A stretch of DNA of 10,338 nucleotides from Nephromyces sp. MM_2019 (lineage: Eukaryota > Apicomplexa > Aconoidasida > Nephromycida): contig JADHZB010001367.1 of assembly GCA_015657535.1 (NCBI GenBank), positions 1 through 10,338 of the forward strand. The letters are read 5' to 3'. Both the position numbers and the translations under genes were made by a program. Position 1 is the stretch's first letter. The number at the start of each line of letters is the position of its first letter. Below, one piece after another: positions 1-7,832 of the stretch. Below the pieces are notes generated by a model, which searched no databases, was not told where the DNA came from, and saw nothing but the letters and a program-made list of their open reading frames with translations.

Positions 1-125
1 AAACTAGAAGAGTAAGAAACTAGAAGAAGAGGAAGAACAAGATGAAGAGGAAGAAAAAGAGTAAGAAACTAGAAGAAGAGGAAGAACAAGAGGGAAAAAA
101 AGAAATAAGAAAACAGGAGGAAGGA
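1..125. repeat. Purine-rich tandem repeat at left edge
   Basis: A 35-base block is identical at 8-42 and 57-91 (period 49), built from AGTAAGAAACTAGAAGAAG-type sequence. A partial third copy starts at 1, so the array probably continues beyond the window. TAA and TAG in the unit close the frames, so it is not a Glu/Lys-rich coding repeat. Confidence 0.8.
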
Positions 126-480
126 GAAGATGATCTTCAATGATACGCTAGACCATCAACTCACACTATAATACAAACCCACAAGAAAATTCGCACACAA
201 ACTACTAAAGTGTATATGCAATGCGAAAAGTAAATACATCCGTTTTCAGTAATATCAGCTTTGTGTGCATGTGATGCTCACTATAGTAATACCATATGAA
301 GTGCAAGAGCCTAGTGCGCTGGTCATACGCACAATGAAGCATTGGAAGGATAGTTCGCCAGTGAAGCAGATCGCATATATAGTAGGGGTATCCTTGATTA
401 TACACACACACAAATTTAAAACTCTAAGCTACTCATATCAGAAATCCATGGCTTCAAACAAGTAAACAGAAAGAGATTAA
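126..480. other. Non-repetitive island, no recognised gene
   Basis: Mixed sequence with little simple repeat, including the palindrome GAAGATGATCTTC at 126-138. Both strands are open across 265-411; the + frame contains MLTIVIPYEVQEPSALVIR. The frame has no ATG before that internal Met (it opens with GTG), no clear splice sites and no family I recognise. It could be a small exon or chance. Confidence 0.3.
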
Positions 481-835
481 GAGATAGACGCACACACACG
501 CAGTCAAGCGCACACACACACACCAAATAACAGAGAGGCATAAATATATATACAAAGTTATGGAAAGATTCACACAGAAAGTGACAGAAAGATCCACACA
601 CACACACACACACACAGCGAGATACAGAAAGATTCACACGCATATAGAGAGTTAGAAACGGACACACACACACACACGCAGCGAGATACAGAAAACTTTA
701 CACACACATAGTTACAGAAAGACTCACACAGCTGCAAAGCCACAAAGCGATGACGCATATAGACACACAGCTACAAAGCGATGCCACGCAGACACACACA
801 GCTACAAAGCGATGACACACACACAAATAAAAGAG
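480..835. repeat. CA microsatellite with nested minisatellites
   Basis: CA runs alternate with short unique words. CAGCGAGATACAGAAA recurs at 615-630 and 679-694 (period 64). CACACAGCTACAAAGCGATG is identical at 764-783 and 795-814, with a diverged copy at 725-752. Minus-strand open frames here encode only Cys/Val-rich repeat and are not genes. Confidence 0.85.
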
Positions 836-1635
836 GAGACAAATAACTTACAAAAAAACATCTATAAGCAACTACTACACTAATTTATTATGTAAAAAAA
901 GGATGAATTTGTGCAAACTAAATCTCAAAAAAGCAAATGAATCGCACACAAGTGTGTGCACGATAGCACTGAAAAAAACATAAAATTTAACACACACAGT
1001 CTTTTTCTGCTTCTTAGATGCTAAGCTACTTAGTATGCTATAAGTAATAAAGGCAGCCTGAAAAAGAGAGATTTATCGAGTGTATGTACAACACCTACAA
1101 AAAGCGAGTGAAAAGGAGATTCAGGCTCTACTTGGAAATATAAGCATCAAACTTAAGAGTTAAACACTTCTTAAGCGAAAAAAACCAACATTTTCCTCTT
1201 TAGATGTTCACATTTTTTTAAATTTGACGTTTTCTCTGATACTTCATCTTGCTTAAGATGCGGAGTTTGACAATCACCAGAAGAACCACACAAAAAAAAC
1301 AGAAAAAAGATGAAACAGGAAAAATACCAAAGAAGCGGCAAACACGAACAATTCGCACACAAAGAAAAAACCACACACACAAATACGTAAAACTAGAAAA
1401 CAAACAAATACATGTCAAACTTACACAAAAAACTAAAAGCAAAAAACCCACACAGAAAAACACATATATAGCTTCTTCTCAGACTACGCTCTATAATATA
1501 TCTTCACAGCTTAATGCTAACAAATCTCACTAAACTAGCGTTTCATACATAAAAAAATCCTCTTCTCAAGGCCCTCCTTTGATGCTCCCACATAGTTAAA
1601 GCTCATATCAGAGAGCTTTACACACTACAGATATC

Positions 1636-1637
<2 letters not shown>
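836..1637. other. A-rich spacer, no gene seen
   Basis: AT-rich DNA with scattered CACACA words. The only notable element is a hairpin near its right end (1597-1620). The open frames on both strands around 1171-1533 are Lys/Thr-rich or Phe/Cys-rich mirror images of A-rich sequence and show no domain. Confidence 0.6.
1597..1620. repeat. Perfect hairpin, 8-bp stem
   Basis: TAAAGCTC (1597-1604) and GAGCTTTA (1613-1620) are exact complements around an 8-base loop. It lies 18 bases left of the long GT tract. No U-run follows, so it does not resemble a bacterial terminator. Confidence 0.7.

Positions 1638-1686
<49 letters not shown>
1638..1686. repeat. Pure (GT)n microsatellite
   Basis: An uninterrupted 49-base GT run, the longest perfect dinucleotide tract in the window. 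It can adopt Z-DNA in principle. Confidence 0.97.
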
Positions 1687-1687
<1 letters not shown>

Positions 1688-1771
1688 ATTCACGTGTTTA
1701 TGAGTGTATTTTCACTAGAAAAAAAAAGCCTCTTCACCTACTTTATGGGGGAAAAAAGTACTTATATATAA

Positions 1772-1802
1772 ACACACACACACACATACACACACACACA
1801 CA
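1772..1802. repeat. (CA)n microsatellite, opposite sense to 1638-1686
   Basis: CA run with one CATA interruption near 1787. It is complementary to the GT tract 85 bases to the left, so the two could pair on one strand. Confidence 0.95.
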
Positions 1803-2400
1803 AACAGTAAAACTACTTCTCTTGTTGAAAACAAAGCTTACTTATATTTCGTTAATCAAGAGATTTCTGTAGTTTTCTGCATTCTATAGTGCAAAAGTGA
1901 AAATCTCTGCTTTTATATAAAACCAGAAATACAACCTTCAATATATATCACATTAAAAGAAGCACACACAAAGTTAGGCAAGGTTAGGGGGAAACGGTAG
2001 GGCACAAGCACACATAAACACAGTTCAGCCAACCGTTGAGCACACACACAAATATATACGGCTAAGCACACACACCCATGCAGTTAAACACTCACACAAA
2101 TATATACGGCTAAACACACACAAACATATCATAAGAGGGAAATCCCTCGAAAAACACTCTTATCCAGCAAATTTCACTGCTTCTAAAGCAAGTATTCCAC
2201 ACACAAGGAAACATCCAACACACACATCACCAAGAAACCAAACAGTATAGCATCACTAGCTGCTTCACTTAACATTCTTTCTCACTTATTTCTTCAAATC
2301 TATTATATGTTACCACTATTATACTTCCCACGCTATACAACACACATTATCTCCCTAGAAGTATACATATATCTTAACGCACACACACACATCGCTTCTG
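1803..2400. other. A/CA-rich spacer with one minisatellite, no gene seen
   Basis: AT-rich DNA containing a short inverted repeat GAGGGA-AA-TCCCTC (2135-2148) and a two-copy minisatellite (2045-2113). No coding signal was recognised on either strand. Confidence 0.6.
2045..2113. repeat. Two-copy 48-bp minisatellite
   Basis: A 21-base block starting CACACAAATATATACGG and ending CTAA is identical at 2045-2065 and 2093-2113. Confidence 0.85.
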
Positions 2401-2429
2401 CTTTAAACCCTCTTTTGCGCGTTTGTGTA

Positions 2430-2790
2430 AGTGTGTGTGTTTCATTCTATTCATTCACTCACTTCTAGCTTCTGTTATCCCCTCTCATTTGTTTGTGTGC
2501 GACTGTATCCACTCAATTATGGTATCTTTTCCCCCCCCTTTGCATGTATGTGTTTGTGTGTGTGTGTTCTCTCAAGGTTGCTGTTTTCCTCCCTTTGCTC
2601 TGTGCGTATCCGCTCTCTCATCCACACCTTTCTGATTTCCGTTTTACCAGTCCTCTGTGTGTATGCATGCGTTTCTATCTTCACCCACCCACTCACATCT
2701 GGTTCCCGCTTTCGCACTCTTTTTTACGTATGCGTGTCTGTATTCACTCATTCACACACACTCACTCCATTCTGTTTAGTAATCGCTCAT
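2430..2790. repeat. Decayed TG/pyrimidine minisatellite, about 6 copies
   Basis: Units of roughly 50 to 70 bases begin near 2430, 2493, 2544, 2602, 2656 and 2727. Each has a GTGTGTATGCGT-like head, a middle like TATTCACTCATTCAC, and a tail like CTTCTGTTTTCC..CTCT. Because the unit is almost free of TAA, TAG and TGA, all three + frames stay open for 70 to 142 codons. That explains the long open frames here without a gene. Confidence 0.6.
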
Positions 2791-2834
2791 CGATTAGCCT
2801 CCCTCACTATCTCCAAACTTCAGTGTATAAACAT

Positions 2835-3127
2835 AAAAAATTTTGACAGGCGAGTGTAAGACGGAGGCAGCAAATTAAACCAGCCACGCTGCTTCCACTG
2901 CTTAGCAGCTTCAAATTCGCACACACACGCCACGCCAGAACTTGAAAGAAGAAAAGCTACTAAGAAGCTCGAAGAATCCAGGCAAAAACATATTAAAGCA
3001 AACAAAAAAACAGCGGAAAAAGCATTTCTACCCCTTCATCTTCATTTTTCCGCACACAAAAACGTTAAAGAAAATCCGCAAAAGCATTAAAATCCTCGAA
3101 AAATTGAACTTCTCTGAGGCACAATAG
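2835..3127. other. Non-repetitive island, open in several frames
   Basis: A + frame without ATG, open from 2860 to about 3088, includes ATPELERRKATKKLEESRQK, which has coiled-coil character. The frame beside it starts after TTGACAG (2848) and reads ASVRRRQQIKPATLLPLL. A third + frame (2942-3127) is Lys-rich and the minus strand is open too. Multiple open frames argue against any one of them. No family recognised. Confidence 0.25.
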
Positions 3128-4080
3128 ATATAAGATAAACAAAGAAGGAGAACGGGACAACAAACAAGCTTAACACACAAACAGCGGGTATTCGCAAGAA
3201 TAGAGCTTGTCTTTCCGTGCAGTCAAACAGATGGATGCACACACAGAAGCATAAACTTGGAGATACGCACACACATGCATGTATGCATACGCGCACGCAC
3301 ACATGCAGATACACACACACTACACTAGGGGATAAGAAGCTTTCCTGTCAAAGTTTGTAAAAAAAAGATGATTCGCACAATGTTTGATGTATTTCCTATA
3401 TTATACAGTATCTTGTGTGTAAACTCCGTAGTTTTAGCATTTTAAGACGGTGAAAACATCAGAGGAGAGAGAGATCGATACAGATAGAGAGACAGCTACA
3501 CACACACAGTAGCATCAACTTATCTTAACCAGCTTAGAGCAATGAATACACTTTAAGCACCCCAAAAAATACACACACACATATCGTAAGAGAGAAGCAG
3601 CAACAAGGAAAAAGATATATATATGCAAACCGCACCTCCTCATATCCAATTTCTCTCAATTCCTACACTCTAAGCACTCCGAAACACACACGCACACACA
3701 TATGTCACTGCACAACATGCATACACATGGCTACACGTCTCCTTCTATTGAAAAGAAATGCATAAGACACCCCTAAAAGTAGGTATATGACTAGAATTTG
3801 AAGAAAGCAAAAAATCAGCCAAGTTGCTACGCGCTCACACACACACACACACACAACGCTATGAATCTTCTGGTGAGAACATCCGCTATTTACTCTCTGG
3901 AGACTCTTTAAAAGTATGAAGATATCACAGAGAAAACGAAAAAGAAGCAAAATGTAGGCTGAAAGCATCGAAATTTTGCACAATATACATACAAAGAAAA
4001 AAATATGCACACATATAGAAACAAAAAAAATACAGAGACACACACTTGAAAGAGAGACACTCACATAATCACACACGCAG
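3128..4080. other. A/CA-rich spacer, no gene seen
   Basis: CA microsatellites at 3236-3320, 3499-3508, 3571-3581 and 3836-3855 alternate with AT-rich sequence and a GA run (3463-3492). The minus-strand frame at 3705-4088 is a Cys/Val/Phe-rich read of the repeats. Confidence 0.6.
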
Positions 4081-4202
4081 ATACACACTCACACACAAAC
4101 TCACCCAAAGGCACACTCACATCGACTCACATACACCCACATTCACATAAACTCACACACTCACAAACACACTCATACGCTCACACACACACTCACACAC
4201 AC
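4080..4202. repeat. ACTCACA-type degenerate tandem array
   Basis: About 120 bases made almost wholly of ACTCACA, ACACA and CATTCACA words with no G except in a few units. It ends in CACACACAG at 4194-4202. Confidence 0.85.
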
Positions 4203-4283
4203 AGAACTACAAGATGCTCTTAAAATATCGCCTCAGGGCCACAGAGGATGAGGGTGCAGAAGTAGTTTTATGTGTATTGTAAA
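4201..4283 (+). other. Short non-repetitive island, possible orphan exon
   Basis: Following CACACACAG the + frame reads NYKMLLKYRLRATEDEGAEV, then VLCVL and TAA. The wording is more protein-like than its surroundings and the base composition shifts, but there is no homology, no pyrimidine tract and only a doubtful donor (AAAG|GTAAAA near 4281). Confidence 0.15.
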
Positions 4284-4785
4284 GGTAAAAAGACAAATTA
4301 CAAGAAGAAGCTTCAGCGGGCAATAACAAATCGCCATTCTCCAATTTCATCATTTTTTCGGGAATTTTCAAATAAAAAATACATTGAGAAGTGATAAACT
4401 TCTATCAAGAGGAAAAAGAACGGGGAAAATAGCAGGATGATGGAGATAGCATCACTAACTCTCATACACACTCACACACACACAGACGAGTGAAATCATA
4501 CAAAAAATAAAAAACACCCAAAAACCCCGCAAAAAAAGAATTTCTTCAATACTCAAACGTATCAGCACTCGCTAGCGTCTAGCCCCAACAAAAGTGAGGG
4601 GATGAGAACCACACACACACAGTATTTTTTATGGATCATTCTCAAGATATGCGAAAAAATTATTCAAGCATTGTTCCCACCAGAAAGCCCCACAGAAACA
4701 TGTTTGAGTAGAAGCTTACAATAACAAAATGCCTCTCAAATCGCACAGAAAAACGCGCAAAACGAAAGAACAAACGAAATATACA
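4284..4785. other. A-rich spacer, no gene seen
   Basis: AT-rich DNA with small CA runs (4470-4482, 4611-4620). No open frame of note on either strand and no RNA gene recognised. Confidence 0.6.
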
Positions 4786-5050
4786 TAAAAACAAGGGAAA
4801 CAGGAGATTAAAAGTACAAAAAGAAGAAGCAGGAACCAAAGATATACGCCAAAAAAGGAGAAAAAGCAGTTTCCTACGCCAATTTTATCGAGAAGCAGGA
4901 GAAATGGGGAAAATTGAAAAAACGGTTAGAGGGAAAGTAGATAGAGATGCACCATAAGAGAAAAGAAAAAGATTCGTCTCGGGACAAGAAGGGAATAAGA
5001 GAGAGAGGGAGCAGAGGGGGAGTGAGAGGGAGAAAATTAGACGAAATAAA
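4786..5050. repeat. Polypurine stretch
   Basis: Strongly A/G-biased, most extreme at 4978-5038, which is nearly pure GA with G runs such as GAGAGAGAGGGAGC and AGAGGGGGAGTGAGAGGGAG. Such tracts can form triplex DNA. It passes directly into the 10-bp array. Confidence 0.75.
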
Positions 5051-5150
5051 ATGAAATTCGATGGAATTTGATCGAATTTGAGGGAATTTGATAACATTTC
5101 AAAGCATTTCGATGAAATTCAGGGAATTTGAAAAAATTTGATGTAAATTC
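5051..5150. repeat. 10-bp tandem array with phased AATT/ATTT cores
   Basis: Ten units of ten bases, consensus ATGGAATTTG, one per 10 bp: ATGAAATTCG, ATGGAATTTG, ATCGAATTTG, AGGGAATTTG, ATAACATTTC, AAAGCATTTC, GATGAAATTC, AGGGAATTTG, AAAAAATTTG, ATGTAAATTC. One unit is offset by a single base. Period equals about one DNA helical turn, so the A/T cores lie on one face. Confidence 0.9.
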
Positions 5151-5346
5151 GCACATAAAGAAACATGCATATACACACAAAGCAAATCAGAAGAAAGTGC
5201 ACGAAATTTTCCAACTAGTTAACGTAGAAACAGGAAATGAAAAAAGATGTTTTGTGTGTGGCGGAAAAGAACAAGAAGGTAGAAAAATGAGAAAAAAATG
5301 GCTAAAAATGTCTTTTTTTGTAAAAAAAGGAAGGTTAATAGGCTGA
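5151..5346 (+). other. A-rich island with a short open frame
   Basis: The + frame starting inside the 10-bp array at 5128 (TTG, not ATG) ends at TGA 5344-5346. Its later part contains CFVCGGKEQEGRKMRKKW, which has one CxxC pair but not a complete zinc finger. Likely a chance frame in A-rich DNA; no family recognised. Confidence 0.15.
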
Positions 5347-5416
5347 AAGTCTGCGAAAGAGGGATGGCGAGATAATCTGTTGCAGACTACACAAATGCCT
5401 GTCTTTTATTCTCCAA

Positions 5417-5535
5417 CATGTATGTGTGTGTGTGTGTACGTATATGTGGGTACATGTGTGTGTGTGCATTTCTGTATGCTTACGTAGTTTCGTGTGCGTG
5501 CGTGCTTCGGTGTTTGCACGCATTTGTATGTGTGT
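5417..5535. repeat. Degenerate TG repeat
   Basis: TGTATGTGTGTGTG-type words through 5535. This marks the point where TG rather than CA becomes the main repeat sense of the + strand. Confidence 0.85.
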
Positions 5536-5654
5536 TCAACATGAAAAAGCATTATGAAATATCGTGGGCAGTGGGTATACTACCAGCTGCACTTGGAAAA
5601 AAAGCACACACACACACCCACAGAAGCACACACGCACCCACTGCAGTATAACAT

Positions 5655-5776
5655 ATAGTACTCCCAAATTTATTCCGACGAAAACGCCTAATGTGTGCGA
5701 CTATTGCATCTTCTCCGAGATGAAGCTACCAAATTTAAAGGCTGCTGCTGCAATAGAGCGCGAATCTACCCCTTAA
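5655..5776 (+). other. Non-repetitive island between repeats
   Basis: A + frame reads TPNVCDYCIFSEMKLPNLKA and ends AAAIERESTP at TAA (5774-5776). It is flanked by CA repeat on both sides and lies about 385 bases upstream of the predicted first exon of the KH gene. It could be an unrelated exon, a leader segment or chance. Confidence 0.2.
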
Positions 5777-5794
5777 CATACACACAATTACCCA

Positions 5795-6030
5795 ACACAC
5801 ACAGAACCTCTCGCACGCACATACACGCAACCTCTCAAGCACCGCACCTCTCACACACAATCTCTCTCAACCTCTCTCATCGCGCACACCGAGCCTCTCT
5901 CAACACACACACACAACCTCTCCTACATGCAACCTCTCTCTTCACTACGCCCTCTACCACACTACGCCGCCTCAGCTGCCCCTCTACAACAACTAACTTA
6001 CCAAGAGGCACACACTAGAGACCTCTCCCG
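5795..6030. repeat. CCTCTC/ACAC interspersed array
   Basis: CCTCTC occurs at 5807, 5831, 5847, 5871, 5894, 5917 and 5933, giving intervals of 24, 16, 24, 23, 23 and 16. CA-rich words fill the gaps. Looser CCTCTA and CCTCTC copies follow to about 6030. Confidence 0.8.
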
Positions 6031-6160
6031 CGTGAAGAGGTTTTCTACTCCCTATCCCTCATCTACCCGCACACACACACAATTCAGAGCTAACTTGTCA
6101 CTATGCATTCCGCAAGGATTCTCAGCTGCCTTTCCCACCTTCTAGAATCGCCTTCTTTGC

Positions 6161-6199
6161 ATGTTTCCTCCTCATCATTTCCTGCGTAGTTTATCTTCG
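6161..6199 (+). CDS. Predicted first coding exon (13 codons) of the KH protein
   Basis: The segment begins with ATG and encodes MFPPHHFLRSLSS. It ends exactly at a donor of good quality, G|GTAAGC, with the GT at 6200. In-frame TAG at 6143-6145 lies just upstream, so this is the first possible Met of that frame. It ends at a codon boundary and joins in phase 0 to GAA CCG CAA at 7571, which continues EPQAFF into the Met at 7589. That agreement of start, donor, phase and acceptor is the whole case; there is no homology support. It could equally be 5' UTR that happens to be open, with translation starting at 7589. Confidence 0.42.
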
Positions 6200-6230
6200 G
6201 TAAGCTTTTGAATTCTTCTAGGGATTGATG

Positions 6231-6248
6231 TTTTATCTGCTGATAAAA
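6231..6248 (+). repeat. Hairpin near the intron 1 donor
   Basis: TTTTATC and GATAAAA (6231-6237, 6242-6248) pair perfectly around the tetraloop TGCT, 31 bases after the predicted donor. Confidence 0.65.
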
Positions 6249-6299
6249 TCAGCCTTCTACAACTCGACTATACCTCCTTCAAAATACTAATTGATTGCA

Positions 6300-6490
6300 T
6301 GTAGTGTGTGTGCAGCAGTTTGATATTCGATTTATTCCTCTTTGGAGTTGAAGGTTAGGTAGTGTGAATTTATGTGTGTGTGTGGGAGTGAGAGTGTGTG
6401 TGTGAGTATTTATGTGAATGTGTGTGCATTGAAGTTTGAGTTGAAGTGTCTGTGCATTGAACTATGCTTGTGTGTGTGTGCCATTGAAGT
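6300..6490. repeat. Degenerate TG repeat with GCATTGAA words
   Basis: TG runs separated by GTGCATTGAA or GCCATTGAAG words at about 6425, 6451 and 6480. Lies in predicted intron 1. Confidence 0.75.
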
Positions 6491-7031
6491 GCGTGGGAAT
6501 GAGATGAAGAATACGATGCAGAGCTAATAGAAGCCTTTTTTTGCATACAATTCTTTTCTTTGGTTTTTTGTCTGTGGCTTATACAGTATGACTCTTCTTC
6601 TGATTGATTCTTTCGCTGTTTCTTTTGTTTGAAAACTTCTTCAAACTACATTTTCTCTCGCTCCAACCGAAAAGTCGAGAGATCACCCCTTATTGCCTTC
6701 TGTGGGTGTGTGAAAGTTGAATAGTGTGTGGCATGTGTGGCTACAGTTTCCATTGTATATGCAAAAAGCCCTGCGAAACACTTTTTTTTGGCTGCTTTTA
6801 CCGCATCGCTATGAAGTAGAGAATCCTCGGTTTGCTTCTTCTCAATTACAGAGAAGCCCACCCTTTGTGTATTGCTTTCAAAAGATCAGCATTTTTGGGG
6901 TTGGCCCACTGTGTGTGTATCTGCGCGTATGTGTGTGTGCCTGTATGTTTGTTTATCATTATTTTTTCAACTTTTTCAATCTTCTTGGTCTTCATTGTGC
7001 ACTTCGTGTTGTGCGTAAACTTGTGTATGTG

Positions 7032-7052
7032 ATGAAGATAGATGATCTTCAT
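7032..7052 (+). repeat. Hairpin in intron 1
   Basis: ATGAAGAT (7032-7039) and ATCTTCAT (7045-7052) pair around a 5-base loop. GATGATCTTCA here also appears at 129-139. Confidence 0.65.
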
Positions 7053-7570
7053 TGTGTATGATCTTTATTGTGTGTGTGATGAAGATGAATAATCTTGAAT
7101 GCGAATCTATGAGAATATCTCAGCTCCACTATTTGTGTGTGTTTTTTTCATGTTTTTTTATAGGCCCTCCCCCCCTCTTCATTGTGTAGCCATTAGCTTC
7201 ACCTTTTACACGGTACTTTAAGCTTTTGTATTCCCACACGCCCCGTATGGCCTCTTTTTGGCGCTTTCTCTCTGCGCACACACACCCGCGCACACATACA
7301 AGCTATGAATTTAGTATCGTCTGCTTCACTGGTGATTTTTTCTCTTTTTGTTTCTTTCCCCATACAAAATTCGTCTTTTTGGCGGATTCTCCTTTATCTT
7401 CTTGCATTCTTTGATATTTTCTCTTAAATTTTTTTTTTGTGATTTTTTTCTTTTGATTTCTCCTGTTCAGACATCTTTTCATTCCATTCTCTTATGTGTT
7501 ACCTGCATCTCCATTCTCTTGTGTGTTCCCCCCCACCCCCTCCCCCTCTAAAGTCTTCCCTCTCTTATAG

Positions 7571-7832
7571 GAACCGCAAGCTTTCTTCATGACGGATCAT
7601 CTGCTTGAAGCTTCCCACCGGCAGCTTAGCTCTGCATCATTTCCTACACACGCAGAAGAGCCTAGCGATGTGAGGTTTCTACCTGAAGACGGTGATTGGA
7701 GTGTGTCACTCGGTCAAGAAACCAATGAAGATCGCCATTGGTATAGTAAGAAGGTGGCGAAGAGGTATCAGCCGCCAAAGACTGAAATTCTTCCAATAAG
7801 CGGTAAAGATGCTAGTTTTATCTTGGGAATTG
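7571..7832 (+). CDS. KH gene exon 2: N-terminal region and start of KH domain 1
   Basis: The left boundary is a strong acceptor: a long C/T tract (7525-7566) ending in TTATAG at 7570. The first in-frame Met is at 7589, six codons in; the codon just before the exon is TAG (7568-7570), so any longer frame must come by splicing. The right boundary is GTGAGT at 7833, leaving one base of a split codon. The exon ends ASFILGI, so the intron falls inside the KH GXXG loop (G-I | A-G). Unspliced reading runs on to 8071 through stop-poor TGGG repeat and should not be annotated as protein. Confidence 0.85.

Larger units (their letters stand above)
6200..7570 (+). other. Predicted intron 1 or 5' leader of the KH gene
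   Basis: A 1371-bp T- and TG-rich stretch bounded by GTAAGC and TTATAG. It contains degenerate TG tracts (6300-6490), a hairpin close to the donor (TTTTATC/GATAAAA, 6231-6248), another hairpin at 7032-7052 and C runs at 7166-7174 and 7526-7548. Its base composition matches the three well-supported introns downstream. No coding segment was recognised in it. If the upstream exon is wrong, this is promoter and 5' UTR instead. Confidence 0.45.

Noticed and set aside
1..125. Glu/Lys-rich coding repeat
   Set aside because: The unit carries TAA and TAG that close the frames.
480..835. CRISPR array
   Set aside because: Repeats are CA-rich and irregular, with no constant repeat/unique spacer alternation, and the DNA is clearly eukaryotic.
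1597..1620. Bacterial-type terminator
   Set aside because: Hairpin is followed by CACAC, not a T run, and there is no bacterial gene to end.
1638..1686. Telomere or subtelomeric repeat
   Set aside because: Pure GT dinucleotide; no TTTAGGG or TTAGGG tandem units anywhere in the window.
2431..2859. 142-codon + strand gene
   Set aside because: Starts with GTG, rich in Cys/Val/Ser/Phe, and overlaps two other long frames; explained by a stop-poor minisatellite.
3705..4088. 127-codon minus-strand membrane-like protein
   Set aside because: Hydrophobicity comes from reading CA and A-rich repeat on the reverse strand; no conserved motif.
5820..6145. Pro/Thr/His/Ser-rich + strand frames as a mucin-like protein
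   Set aside because: Made by the CCTCTC/ACAC repeat being open in more than one frame; no ATG with context and no signal peptide.
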